A stretch of 49,063 nucleotides of DNA, taken from assembly GCA_034420695.1 (NCBI GenBank), contig DAOULB010000024.1, forward strand, positions 1-49,063, in the 5' to 3' direction. The notes under the pieces were generated by a model that was given only the letters and a program-made list of their open reading frames with translations, had not been told where the DNA came from and searched no databases. The DNA is from Io17-Chloro-G2 sp034420695. GTDB lineage: Bacteria; Chloroflexota; Dehalococcoidia; Lucifugimonadales; UBA3495. Below, piece after piece: positions 17,393-26,436 of the stretch (position 1 is its first letter; every line of letters begins with the position of its first letter). Position numbers and translations under genes: made by a program.

Positions 17393-19588
17393 TTGTCTCT
17401 GTCGGCGCTGATAGACCCCCAGCCCAGCGACTACCGGGACACTTCCATGCTGGCGGCCTATTTGGGTGGTGACCTGATGGAAGCCGCCGGCGTGAGTCCC
17501 GGCGACGTGCTCCGCATCTCTACCGAGCGCAACCGAAGCGCCCTGGCCCGGGTCGCGGGCCCCCACCCCGACGGCCTGGACCGCACCATCCGCATCGACC
17601 GGCTGACCCGCCAGAGCCTGAAGGTCTATCCCCACGAGGAAGTCTCCATCGAGCGGGCCGAACTTCCTCCCGCAACCCGGGCTATCCTCGTGCCCGGCAT
17701 GGATGTCTCCATGCTGGATTCCGGCGCCCTGAACGCCCAGTTGAAAGAGCTGCTATGCCAAGACCAGACTCCCCTGTGCGAAGGTACGCTGCTCTACGTC
17801 AAACAGCCCGGCGCATTGGCCGGCATAACCTATGAAGTCCATCACGTAACTGAGGGCGAGGGCCTCTGCACCGGCGACACCGTTCTCTTCCTCCATTTGG
17901 ACAGTAACCACGACCACGACCACGACCATGACGGAGGTCACAGCCACCGGGTCGCCCGCACTGAGACTGTGCTGGACACCACCTACGAGGACGTGGGCGG
18001 CCTCAGCGAACAAATCCGTGAGATAAGAGAATTTGTGGAGTTGCCGCTGCTCTTCCCTCAAGTCTATCGGCAGTTGGGCCTGTACCCGCCCCGCGGGGTG
18101 ATATTTCACGGCGCGCCCGGCACCGGCAAGACCCTGCTGGCCCGGAGCATCGCCAACGAGATAAACGCCCAGTTCCAGTACGTCAACGGGCCGGAAATAA
18201 TGGGCCTCTACAGCGGTCAAGCAGAAGAGAACCTCCGCAAGATGTTCAGTGAGGCTATCCTCAAACCCCCGTCCATCATCTTCGTCGACGAATTGGACGC
18301 CATCGCCCCGCGCCGGGGCACCACCGGCACCTTCTCAGACGCCCGCGCAGTGGCTCAGCTCTTGTCACTGATGGACGGCCTGAAACGGACCGAGTCCGTC
18401 ATGGTCATCGGCACCACCAACCGCATCGACGCCATCGACCCCGCCCTGAGGCGCGCTGGAAGGTTCGACCGCGAGGTCTTCTTCCCTTCGCCAACCTCCG
18501 GCGCCCGGGAGGAGATACTCCGGGTCCATACCAGGGAAATGCCCTTGGCCGATAACGCCTTGGATGCCCTGCCCGGTATTGCACAGCAGGCCTATGGCTA
18601 CGTTGGCGCAGACCTGATGGAACTGGCCAGGGAAGCCGGCCTGAACGCCCTCCGCCGTGCTTCCCAGCGTTTCATCGAGAATCCCACCTTGGCGTCATAC
18701 CCCTCCTCCGGTGACCTGGTGGTCACCAATGAAGACTTCTCCGCCGCCTTGGGGAAAGTGAAACCCGCATCCCTCCGCGAGTCCCTAATCTCCTTTCCGG
18801 AGGTTACTTGGAAGGACATCGGCGGCCTGGATTCCGCCAAACAGAGGCTCCGCGACCTTATAGAGAAGCCGCTGCAATACCCTGAGACCTTCGCTCGCAT
18901 GGGCCTGTCGGCCACCCCCGGCATTCTGCTCTACGGTCCCCCGGGCACCGGCAAGACCCTCTTGGCCAAGGCCATCGCCCGGGAATGCAGCGTAAACTTC
19001 ATTTCGGTGCAGGGTCCGGAACTCCTGTCCCAGTGGCTGGGGGAGTCCGAAGAGACCGTCCGGGACATTTTCAACGTTGCCCGTCGCGCCGCGCCCTGCA
19101 TCGTGTTCTTCGACCAGCTCGACGCCATAGCCGCCCAGCGCACTTCCGGCCAGTTCGAGGGCACCAGGGCCCCGCAGCGGGTGGTCAACCAGCTCCTCTC
19201 CGAACTTGATGGAATGGAGGAGCGCAGCCAGGTCATGGTCATCGGCGCAACCAACAACGTCGAGTCCCTGGATCCGTCGGTGCTCCGTCCCGGGCGTCTG
19301 GGTGTCCATCTATACGTGGGCCTCCCGGAGGAACAAGAACGGAAGGAGATTCTCCGTATCCACCTCCACAGTGCCCCCTTGGACGGCCCATTGGAACTGG
19401 AACCACTGCTTGACGGTCTGGCCGCTGCCACCAACGGGTTCTCTGGCGCCGACATAGCCTTCCTCTGCCAGCAGGCCAAGCTGGAGTCCTTGAACGATTC
19501 AGGATTCGAAGAAGAGTGCGCCTTGTCCCTGGTCCACTTCGAAAAGGCCCTCTCCGACGCCTCCCAGACTTGGCGGCAGGATAGCTGA
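17393..19588 (+). CDS. CDC48/p97-like double AAA+ ATPase with altered second Walker B
   Basis: 731 residues from TTG 17393, 6 nt after AAAGGAG. The N-terminal CDC48-type double-psi barrel reads AAYLGGDLMEAAGVSPGDVL. A His/Asp linker (HDHDHDHDGGHSH, about 181-195) precedes D1. D1: Walker A GAPGTGKT (240-247), Walker B IIFVDELDAIAPRR (D299, E300), sensor GTTN, and RRAGRFD. D2: Walker A GPPGTGKT (515-522), but Walker B is IVFFDQLDAI, with Gln575 (CAG, 19115-19117) where the catalytic Glu is expected. CDC48 proteins unfold substrates and remodel complexes; here only D1 would be expected to hydrolyse ATP normally. It stands alone between the bicupin and TTT operons. Confidence 0.9.
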   Translation: MSLSALIDPQPSDYRDTSMLAAYLGGDLMEAAGVSPGDVLRISTERNRSALARVAGPHPDGLDRTIRIDRLTRQSLKVYPHEEVSIERAELPPATRAILVPGMDVSMLDSGALNAQLKELLCQDQTPLCEGTLLYVKQPGALAGITYEVHHVTEGEGLCTGDTVLFLHLDSNHDHDHDHDGGHSHRVARTETVLDTTYEDVGGLSEQIREIREFVELPLLFPQVYRQLGLYPPRGVIFHGAPGTGKTLLARSIANEINAQFQYVNGPEIMGLYSGQAEENLRKMFSEAILKPPSIIFVDELDAIAPRRGTTGTFSDARAVAQLLSLMDGLKRTESVMVIGTTNRIDAIDPALRRAGRFDREVFFPSPTSGAREEILRVHTREMPLADNALDALPGIAQQAYGYVGADLMELAREAGLNALRRASQRFIENPTLASYPSSGDLVVTNEDFSAALGKVKPASLRESLISFPEVTWKDIGGLDSAKQRLRDLIEKPLQYPETFARMGLSATPGILLYGPPGTGKTLLAKAIARECSVNFISVQGPELLSQWLGESEETVRDIFNVARRAAPCIVFFDQLDAIAAQRTSGQFEGTRAPQRVVNQLLSELDGMEERSQVMVIGATNNVESLDPSVLRPGRLGVHLYVGLPEEQERKEILRIHLHSAPLDGPLELEPLLDGLAAATNGFSGADIAFLCQQAKLESLNDSGFEEECALSLVHFEKALSDASQTWRQDS

Positions 19589-19687
19589 CGGCATAGCTGA
19601 TAAGCTAGCTGAACCGGGTTGATAACTTCGACCGTTACCGGCTTTCGGCAGCCCGCGGGCGGGGCTTTCTCGTCCGAGTGGTTACCC

Positions 19688-19717
19688 TTGACAGGGGCGG
19701 AAACGGTTGCATAGAAT
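19688..19717 (+). promoter_or_regulatory. sigma-70-type promoter for the TTT transporter operon
   Basis: TTGACA (19688-19693), an 18-bp spacer, TAGAAT (19712-19717), 69 bp before the TctC-like gene. Confidence 0.6.
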
Positions 19718-19785
19718 AGCGCAACTTTCTACAAGGTGGGGAAGTGTGTCGGCGACAGCCGGCCCCATTCAGGAGGTTTCCGGAT

Positions 19786-21030
19786 ATGTTTATCACCCGG
19801 GCGTTCCCTATCTTGGTTCTGATGGCTGTTTTGGCCTTGGCGGCCGTAGCTTGTGGCGGCGCCGAGGAAACTACTACCCCAACCAAGGCCCCCGAGGCCA
19901 TGGAGTCCTCAACCGCCGCGCCTACCGCGGCTCCTACTTCTCCCCCGGCCAGTGCGGCGGATACCCCAGAACCGGAGTTTGACGCCGAGGCCTACTTCAA
20001 GGGCAAGACTATCCGCATTTACGCCAACTTCCCGCCCGGCGGCGGCGCAGACCTCAATGCCCGGGTTATCGCCCGTAACTTCGGCGACTTTGTCCCCGGT
20101 AACCCCAGGGTCATTGTGGTGAGCAAGCACGGCGCCGGCGGAATGATCGGCGGTAACTTTGTGTACAAGGCCAAGCCCGACGGCTTCCATATGGGAGTTT
20201 TCACCGGGGTGAACGTTCCGGCTTCCATTATCACGCCGGGCGCCGAGTTCGACCTTCGGCCTGGCACCGGCATGCGCCCCGTTGCCGGCTGGCAGATGGC
20301 CTTGGGAATTTGGTACGTCCTCGAGGACGTGCCCTACCAGACAATTTGGGACGCCGTCGGCCAAGGCAGCGATGCTTCGGCCTACCAGTTGACCGTGAAC
20401 TCCACCAGGGAGTGCAACGCCACTACATTGAAGCACCGCTTCACCAGGGAGGCTTTGGACCTCCCGGTGGACATCAAGGTCGGTGTGCCCAGCGGGCACA
20501 TAGAAAGCACCCAGGCGCTGGACCGGAAAGACGTGAACAGCGTGATGGGACACACCGGTTGGTACGACTGGCCCAAGATCAGGCCCGGCTGGTTCACCGA
20601 CGGCTACATCCGGCCGTGGATGGTGCAGGTGGACCCCTCCAAGGAGTTCAAACCCAACGGTGAGTTGGACGGGGTTCCTGCGGAAGTCCCCAACTTGGTG
20701 GAGGTTCTGGAAGAGCACGGCACGCCCGAGGACCAAGCAGTCTGGAAAGGCATCTCCGCTGACGACGGCCCCATGTGGAGGAGTTGGTGGGTGCCCCCCG
20801 GCACGCCGGATGACGTAACCTCGGCCCTGCGGGAAGCTGCTTGGGAAATGTTGAACTCCGAGCAGTTCCAGGGTGACTTCGAAAGAATCGTCGGCGACGT
20901 CTTGACCCTCAATCACGGCGATTACTTGGAGGACGAATACCTCACCACCATTTACGACAGCTTGGACCCCATCGTGGCGGCTTTCCAGAAATTCCTCCCC
21001 GACTGCCCTATCAGGTTGCCGGAGGGATAG
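19786..21030 (+). CDS. TctC-like substrate-binding lipoprotein of a tripartite tricarboxylate transporter
   Basis: 414 residues from ATG 19786, 9 nt after AGGAGG. Signal peptide MFITRAFPILVLMAVLALA ends in lipobox AVAC (near residue 24), followed by a Thr/Pro/Ala linker of about 45 residues. The body starts KGKTIRIYANFPPGGGADLNARV, which matches the TctC/Bug hallmark (IR-x-PPGGGAD-x-x-AR); a second landmark is VVSKHGAGGMIGGNFVY. Bug-type proteins bind carboxylates or other small organic acids with high affinity. The next two genes encode its membrane partners. Confidence 0.85.
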   Translation: MFITRAFPILVLMAVLALAAVACGGAEETTTPTKAPEAMESSTAAPTAAPTSPPASAADTPEPEFDAEAYFKGKTIRIYANFPPGGGADLNARVIARNFGDFVPGNPRVIVVSKHGAGGMIGGNFVYKAKPDGFHMGVFTGVNVPASIITPGAEFDLRPGTGMRPVAGWQMALGIWYVLEDVPYQTIWDAVGQGSDASAYQLTVNSTRECNATTLKHRFTREALDLPVDIKVGVPSGHIESTQALDRKDVNSVMGHTGWYDWPKIRPGWFTDGYIRPWMVQVDPSKEFKPNGELDGVPAEVPNLVEVLEEHGTPEDQAVWKGISADDGPMWRSWWVPPGTPDDVTSALREAAWEMLNSEQFQGDFERIVGDVLTLNHGDYLEDEYLTTIYDSLDPIVAAFQKFLPDCPIRLPEG

Positions 21031-21077
21031 CCCGGTAGCTGGAGAGGTACAGGCCCGTACCACAATAGGGAGTTCAT

Positions 21078-21115
21078 CATCGGGGTTCTAGCTGCAGTTG
21101 GTTAGGACCCCGATG
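21078..21115 (+). terminator. hairpin between TctC-like and first permease gene
   Basis: Perfect 9-bp stem CATCGGGGT/ACCCCGATG with a 20-nt loop and no T-run, inside the 200-bp gap. It resembles the binding-protein/permease hairpin of the ABC operon and may lower downstream expression. Confidence 0.45.
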
Positions 21116-21230
21116 CTATAAGAGTCGATAAGGCCCCCGACGCCGGTCAGCGCCTTTTGAACTTGGTCGGCTGGACCGGGGTCTATGCGGGCTTAGGCTC
21201 TCAACCTCAAGTTCGGCGAGAGAGACGAGG

Positions 21231-23396
21231 ATGGGTGACTACATAAGCGCCCTCAGCGTCCTGGGTCAATGGGAGTACTGGGCCGCGCTCTGCGTCGGCG
21301 TCTTCCTGGTGGGCACCATCGGGCTTATTCCCGGCGTTGGAATCACTACCGTCGCCGCGGTCGCTCTTCCCTTCCTCCTTTTCAACGTCAATGAACCTCT
21401 GATCGCCCTCACCTTTCTTGCCGCAGTAGGCGGAGTCGCCAACACACTGGATTCGGTCCCGGCCATATTGCTGGGGTATCCTTCCGCGGCAACCCAGGTC
21501 ACCTTTCTCGAAGGGCACCAGCTCGCCATGCAGGGCAGGGCTGCCCACACCCTGGGAGCCGTCTATGCCGTGTCGGCCCTAGGCGGTATTGTGGGCGCAA
21601 TCAGCCTGCTGATTGCTATGCCCTTCATCCGGCCCGTCTTGACCAAGATATCCTTCCCAGAAATCGCTGCAATGGCCCTGTTCGGCGTGCTGATGGTCTC
21701 CGCCCTCAGCCGCGGGGCCATGCTCAAAGGCATCATTGGCGGCCTCGTCGGCATCCTCATTGGCGCCATCGGCACGTCTTACATTTCCGGCCTCCCGCGG
21801 TTTGACATGGGGGCCATCTACCTGTTCGACGGGCCTCCCCTCATCCCCACCATCATCGGCCTGTTCGCCCTCCCCGAGCTGATCGACCTCACTATGCGGG
21901 CAACCCCGGTGGGAGTGCCCGGCAGCATTTCCAACCGGGAGGTGTTCCGGGGCGCCCGCTACGGCATAAGCCGCTGGCGCATGACCATCAGGCAAAGTAT
22001 CTTCGGCGTTTTCCTCGGGGCGGTGCCGGGAATCGGCAGCACCGTGGTCGACTGGTTGGCCTATGCCTTTGGCATCGCCTTCACCAGGGACAAGTCCACC
22101 TTCGGAAAGGGTAACCTGGAAGGGGTCCTCTTCGCCGAGTCGGCCCAGAACTCCAAGGAAGGGGGCCAAGCGATACCAACCCTGGCCTTCGGCATCCCCG
22201 GCGGACTATCCTGGGCCATCATTCTGGTGGCCATGACCATCTACGGTGTCCATCCTGGCCTGACCATGCTGGAGCGGGACTTGGACATCACCATGGCCAT
22301 CATCATGACCCTGGCCTTGGGCAATCTCCTTGTGACCATGATGGGGTTGGTCGCCACCGGCCAGTTGGCCAAGCTCACCCTGATTCCCTACCCGCTTTTG
22401 GCAGCGGTGCTGTTGCCCCTGGTCTTCATCGCCGCCTTCCTCACTACCCAGTCTTGGGGGGACATCATCGTCCTGGGTGCCATGTGTGCCTTGGGACTAT
22501 TGATGAAGTGGTTGGGATGGCCCCGACCGCCGGTTATCCTGGGCTTCATCCTGGGCCCCATCATTGAGCAGAACCTCTGGCCTTCATGGCAGCTTTGGGG
22601 CTGGGGATTCGCCGCCAGGCCTCTGACCATTGCCTTGATTCTGGTCGCCATCGCCTCAGTCCTCTACCTTACCCGGTCAATAGGCCGGGCCGGAGCTACC
22701 GCCGATCTGGTAACCGGAGGGGTCGTGCCGGACGTGCCCGGAGAAGATCAACCGCCACCGGCCACCGGTTCCTCAATGGCTCCGGTCCCGGGACCCGGGG
22801 AAGAAGCCGGCGCTCCTCCGCCCCAGCCGGCCGGGGGTGCGGCAGAAGTTGCTGCTGCAGCGGCCTCCTCAAGTCCGGGCTCTGTCTCCGGGTTACGGCT
22901 CCCGGCGCTCCGGTTCCATTGGCGTTGGGAGAATCTCTTCACCCTGCTGCTGATGGCGATCGTCGGGTGGTTCCTGTGGGAATCGCAGCAACTCAGGGAC
23001 CCGTCGGGCCAGTTCCTGCCCAGATGGGTAAGCGCCCTGTTGCTCTCCCTCTTGGGCATCCAGTTCCTGATCGGCGTGCTGACTCCGGAGCGCGACGCTG
23101 ACATCATGGACCTGGGAATGAGGACAGGGACGGGCCTGGCCGCCTTGAAGCGTCTCGGCTACGTTCTCCTTTGGCTGGCGGGTTTGGTCGTGTTGTCCGG
23201 AATAGTCGAAATGCGTTACGTGGCCATAGCCTTTGCTCTGGCCTTCGGCCTGTTGCACGTCCGGGGTTCCGGCTGGACTTGGATCTATAGCCTCATTCCG
23301 GCAGCCATAATGGCCGCCATTATTTTCGGAGTCTTCAACACCCTGATGGTCATAGAATGGCCCAACCGGTTCATTCTCGGCTGGCTTGGTCTTTGA
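21231..23396 (+). CDS. TctA-TctB fusion permease of the tripartite tricarboxylate transporter (copy 1)
   Basis: 721 residues. Residues about 10-485 are a full TctA large permease (12 or so membrane segments), with its signatures LIPGVGITTVAAVALPF near 30 and GNLEGVLFAESAQNSKEGGQ near 290. A Pro/Ala/Gly-rich linker follows (about 495-560). Residues about 565-720 hold four hydrophobic segments in the TctB small-subunit pattern (WENLFTLLLMAIVGWFLWES, then three more, ending NTLMVIEWP). TctA and TctB are normally separate genes; here one polypeptide would supply both. Next in the operon is a paralogue with the same fusion. Confidence 0.85.
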   Translation: MGDYISALSVLGQWEYWAALCVGVFLVGTIGLIPGVGITTVAAVALPFLLFNVNEPLIALTFLAAVGGVANTLDSVPAILLGYPSAATQVTFLEGHQLAMQGRAAHTLGAVYAVSALGGIVGAISLLIAMPFIRPVLTKISFPEIAAMALFGVLMVSALSRGAMLKGIIGGLVGILIGAIGTSYISGLPRFDMGAIYLFDGPPLIPTIIGLFALPELIDLTMRATPVGVPGSISNREVFRGARYGISRWRMTIRQSIFGVFLGAVPGIGSTVVDWLAYAFGIAFTRDKSTFGKGNLEGVLFAESAQNSKEGGQAIPTLAFGIPGGLSWAIILVAMTIYGVHPGLTMLERDLDITMAIIMTLALGNLLVTMMGLVATGQLAKLTLIPYPLLAAVLLPLVFIAAFLTTQSWGDIIVLGAMCALGLLMKWLGWPRPPVILGFILGPIIEQNLWPSWQLWGWGFAARPLTIALILVAIASVLYLTRSIGRAGATADLVTGGVVPDVPGEDQPPPATGSSMAPVPGPGEEAGAPPPQPAGGAAEVAAAAASSSPGSVSGLRLPALRFHWRWENLFTLLLMAIVGWFLWESQQLRDPSGQFLPRWVSALLLSLLGIQFLIGVLTPERDADIMDLGMRTGTGLAALKRLGYVLLWLAGLVVLSGIVEMRYVAIAFALAFGLLHVRGSGWTWIYSLIPAAIMAAIIFGVFNTLMVIEWPNRFILGWLGL

Positions 23397-23503
23397 GCGT
23401 CAGGCAAGTCTCCTCTGTCGGCCTCGCTTCCGGCGCTCCGAGTCGCTGGCCGCCCTTCTAGCCACTTGTACCTGGAATTGACTTCAGCCGCGGCCAACCG
23501 GGC

Positions 23504-25672
23504 ATGCTCGATTATCTGAGCGCCCTGGGTTTCCTGGGCAACCCCGTCTATTGGCTCACCCTCATCGTGGCCGTCGTCTTGGTCGGCGCTGTGGGCTTGG
23601 TCCCCGGAGTAGGTTCCACCACCATCATGGTCCTGGCCCTGCCCTTCCTGGTCTTCGAAGTCCGGGACCCGGTCATCGGCCTAACCTTCCTCGCTGCAAT
23701 GAACGGCCTGGCCAATACCCTGGACTCCGTCCCCGCCGTTCTGTTGGGCTACCCCTCGGGCGCCACCCAAGTCACCTTCCTGGAAGGCCACCAGTTGGCA
23801 ATGAGGGGCCAAGGCGCCTACACCCTGGGGGCCGTCTATGCAGTGTCCGCCTTGGGCGGTGTCGTCGGGGCCCTTACCCTGCTGGCCGCCCTCCCCTTCA
23901 TCAGGCCCATACTGAACCAGATTTCCTTCCCGGAAGTGGCGGCCCTGGGCCTGTTTGGCGTGTTGATGGTGTCCGCTTTGAGCCGGGGAGCAATGCTGAA
24001 GGGCCTCATTGCCGGGCTGCTTGGAATCCTCCTGGGGACCATCGGGACTTCCTACATCTCCGGCCTTCCCAGGTTCGATATGGGACTGCTGTTCCTGTTC
24101 GACGGCCTCCCCTTGGTCCCGGCCGCCATCGGTCTGTTCGCCCTGCCCGAGTTGGTGGACCTGACCATGCGCGGTCAGCCGGTGGGTGTCTCCGGCACCG
24201 TTTCCAACAGCGAAGTGTTCCGCGGCGCAAGGGACGGCCTGCGCCGCTGGCGCATGACCATCAGGCAGAGCCTGTTCGGTGTATTCCTTGGCGCCGTTCC
24301 CGGCATAGGAGCGGCCGTCATCGACTGGCTGGCCTACGCCTTCGGCATTGCCTTCGCCCAGGACAAGTCAACCTTCGGCAAGGGCAACTTGGAAGGAGTC
24401 CTGTTCGCCGAGTCCGCCCAGAATTCCAAAGAGGGCGGGCAAGCCATTCCCACCCTCGCCTTCGGCGTCCCCGGAGGGTTGCAATGGTCCCTGATACTGG
24501 TGGCAATGACCATCTACGGCGTCCACCCCGGCCTGACCATGCTTGGGCGGGACTTGGACGTGACCATGTCCATAATAGTTACCCTGGCCTTGGGCAACCT
24601 GCTGGTGACCCTCTTGGGGATAGTCGCCACCGGCCAACTGGCCAAGCTGACCCTAGTGCCCTTCCCTCTGCTCGCCGCCCTGTTGCTGCCCCTGACCTTC
24701 ATAGCGGCCTTCCTCAGCAACTTCCACTGGGGCGACATTGCCACGGTCTGGGCCATGTTCCTATTGGGCATGGCCATGAAGTGGCTGGGCTGGCCCCGCC
24801 CTCCCTTGCTCCTTGGCTTCATCCTCGGGCCCGTCATCGAGCAGAATCTCTGGCCCTCGGTGCAGCTTTGGGGCTGGGGGTTCTGGACCAGGCCCCTGAC
24901 CATCGGGCTGGTGGTGGCGGCCATAGCAGCCGTAACATACTTAACCAAGGCCATGGGCCGCGCCGAAGTTGCTGTGCCCATCAAGCCCATCAAACCCATC
25001 GAAGGCCAGCCCCTCCCGGAACAGCCGCCCCAAGAGACCGCGGCCCGGCCTGGGACAGTGATACCCACCGTGGAGGACGGCGTTTCCGGGGCCGGCAGCA
25101 ATCGGTCTCCTCAGGGTGGACCGCCGGGCGCCCCTCTTTCCAGGACGCCGGGGCCTTCTGGCAGGGGAACCGTCAAGCTTGCCCTTTGGTCAACCTGGGT
25201 GTGGGACGCTCTCTTCACCCTGCTGGTGCTTGGCCTCGTACTCTGGTTCTACTTGGAGGCCCAGACATTCAGGCACGCCGAAGGAAGGTTCTTGCCCACT
25301 TACATCGGACTTGCAATGATTCCGTTGCTGGTGCTCCAGGTCCTCCTCCTGTCCTTCCGGCCCAGGAGGGAAGGAGACATAATGGACTTGGGCATGCGCT
25401 CCGGCACCGGCCGGGAGTCGTTGCAAAAGCTGGGCGCAACCCTTATATGGCTCGGCGGCTTCATGCTTCTCACCGTCCTCATTGGGATGCCCGCCGCTGC
25501 CGTGGTCTTTGCCTTGCTCTTCGGCTTGACCCAAGTGAAACTGGAAGGACGAAGCAGGCTATGGACCCTGCTGCCCTGCATGCTGATGGCCTTCCTCATC
25601 TTCCTGGTATTCGAAAACCTGATGGTCATAGAATGGCCCGCAAGCGCAGTTTCGGCCTGGCTGCTGCCCTGA
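23504..25672 (+). CDS. TctA-TctB fusion permease of the tripartite tricarboxylate transporter (copy 2)
   Basis: 722 residues, colinear with the preceding gene and clearly a tandem duplicate. The TctA part is highly conserved (LVPGVGSTTIMVLALPF, GNLEGVLFAESAQNSKEGGQ). The linker has diverged completely (KPIKPIEGQPLPEQPP and onward). The TctB-like end again finishes NLMVIEWP. The gap to copy 1 is 106 bp and no clear ribosome binding site precedes the ATG, so translation may be weak or start elsewhere. Either the copies use the same TctC with different specificities or another TctC exists outside the window. Confidence 0.85.
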   Translation: MLDYLSALGFLGNPVYWLTLIVAVVLVGAVGLVPGVGSTTIMVLALPFLVFEVRDPVIGLTFLAAMNGLANTLDSVPAVLLGYPSGATQVTFLEGHQLAMRGQGAYTLGAVYAVSALGGVVGALTLLAALPFIRPILNQISFPEVAALGLFGVLMVSALSRGAMLKGLIAGLLGILLGTIGTSYISGLPRFDMGLLFLFDGLPLVPAAIGLFALPELVDLTMRGQPVGVSGTVSNSEVFRGARDGLRRWRMTIRQSLFGVFLGAVPGIGAAVIDWLAYAFGIAFAQDKSTFGKGNLEGVLFAESAQNSKEGGQAIPTLAFGVPGGLQWSLILVAMTIYGVHPGLTMLGRDLDVTMSIIVTLALGNLLVTLLGIVATGQLAKLTLVPFPLLAALLLPLTFIAAFLSNFHWGDIATVWAMFLLGMAMKWLGWPRPPLLLGFILGPVIEQNLWPSVQLWGWGFWTRPLTIGLVVAAIAAVTYLTKAMGRAEVAVPIKPIKPIEGQPLPEQPPQETAARPGTVIPTVEDGVSGAGSNRSPQGGPPGAPLSRTPGPSGRGTVKLALWSTWVWDALFTLLVLGLVLWFYLEAQTFRHAEGRFLPTYIGLAMIPLLVLQVLLLSFRPRREGDIMDLGMRSGTGRESLQKLGATLIWLGGFMLLTVLIGMPAAAVVFALLFGLTQVKLEGRSRLWTLLPCMLMAFLIFLVFENLMVIEWPASAVSAWLLP

Positions 25673-25753
25673 GGCAGGCGGAACTAAATCGTAGAACTGT
25701 TGGGTCGTTGGGGGAAGTCCTTGTGGCTGCCCCTGCCAACAGGGTGCTGCCGT

Positions 25754-25779
25754 GTAGGGGCGTCCCTTGTGAGCGCCCC
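25754..25779 (+). repeat. GTAGGGGCGTCCCTTGTG dispersed repeat
   Basis: The same 18-base string occurs at 42111-42128. It forms a small hairpin through GGGGCG and CGCCCC. Confidence 0.7.
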
Positions 25780-25838
25780 AATCGCTTTTAGCCACCGCCT
25801 TACCTGCTACCTATGAAAGGTCTGAACAAAGACGCCGA

Positions 25839-25962
25839 AAGCCCCTCCTCCCTTGATGGGAGAAGGTTGGGATGAGGGTGAGCTCAGGTTGTTCAGAGGT
25901 TCACTGGCTTTGAGCAAGGCTGTATCCAGTGCTCCACGGTTCTTCGCCCCCTCGACTCTGAA
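25839..25962 (+). repeat. 125-bp direct repeat, copy 1
   Basis: Matches 26833-26957 with only a one-base indel and two C/T changes. Begins with a small hairpin-forming segment (CTCCC TTGAT GGGAG) and is noncoding. The two copies bracket the HEPN-like gene. Confidence 0.9.
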
Positions 25963-25996
25963 AAGCTACAGATACTAAGCATGCCTTGACCCGTTT

Positions 25997-26017
25997 AGCA
26001 TAGGTCTATACCATGCT
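25997..26017. promoter_or_regulatory. imperfect palindrome upstream of the HEPN-like gene
   Basis: AGCAT-A-GGT-CTAT-ACC-ATGCT is symmetrical apart from one bulged base and lies 33 bp before the gene start. TTGACC at 25985 and TATACC near 26008 could be a promoter with a short spacer; the palindrome would be a natural operator. Confidence 0.3.
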
Positions 26018-26049
26018 GGCATAGAACCCTGCCCTGAGGAGCAGCCCCA

Positions 26050-26436
26050 ATGGTGTTGACCGGTAGAGTCGCCGAGATATTTGCCGACTCCCACCAGCTT
26101 TACAGCGATGCTCTTGACCGATTGTCAGATGGGGATGTCCGAGACGCTGCTGAAAAGGCTTGGGGTGCCACGCTACGCGCCACCGATGCCTTGATTATTG
26201 CTCGCACTGGAACGGAGCCGGAGCGAACCCCTCAAACCTCCGTTGCTTTGCGGACGTTGGCCGCTAAAGACAGCGCTGTCCGACCTTTGGTATCGCGCTA
26301 TTATTCCCGTCAAGGCATCTTACACGGCGATTGCTTCTATTTGGGCTTGTGTGAGCCGATACCTGAAACCGAACGGCGCATCCGCGAAACTATCAGATAC
26401 ATCCAAGAAGCTGAGAGGTTAGCTGACCACGCTTGA
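26050..26436 (+). CDS. PaREP1/HEPN-like protein with an Rx4H motif
   Basis: 128 residues, ATG start 8 nt after GAGGAG. GDVRDAAEKAWGATLRATDAL (residue 28 on) is the characteristic first half of PaREP1/HEPN-like proteins. RQGILHGDCFYLG (around 97) contains R-x4-H, the potential RNase motif of HEPN domains. Many such proteins act with a MNT nucleotidyltransferase antitoxin, but none is adjacent. It is bracketed by 125-bp direct repeats, so it may have moved as a unit or sit in a recombination-prone spot. A second relative is at 7844-8230. Confidence 0.6.
   Translation: MVLTGRVAEIFADSHQLYSDALDRLSDGDVRDAAEKAWGATLRATDALIIARTGTEPERTPQTSVALRTLAAKDSAVRPLVSRYYSRQGILHGDCFYLGLCEPIPETERRIRETIRYIQEAERLADHA

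Larger units (their letters stand above)
25673..26049. other. intergenic region with dispersed repeats
   Basis: 377 bases without a gene. They hold a GTAGGGGC-type repeat (25754-25779), the first copy of a 125-bp direct repeat (25839-25962), and an imperfect palindrome (25997-26017) close to the HEPN-like gene. Confidence 0.6.

Noticed and set aside
23551..25791. 746-codon frame overlapping the second TctA-TctB gene
   Set aside because: Pro/Arg/Gly/His-rich product without hydrophobic segments, a frame shadow of a clear membrane protein.
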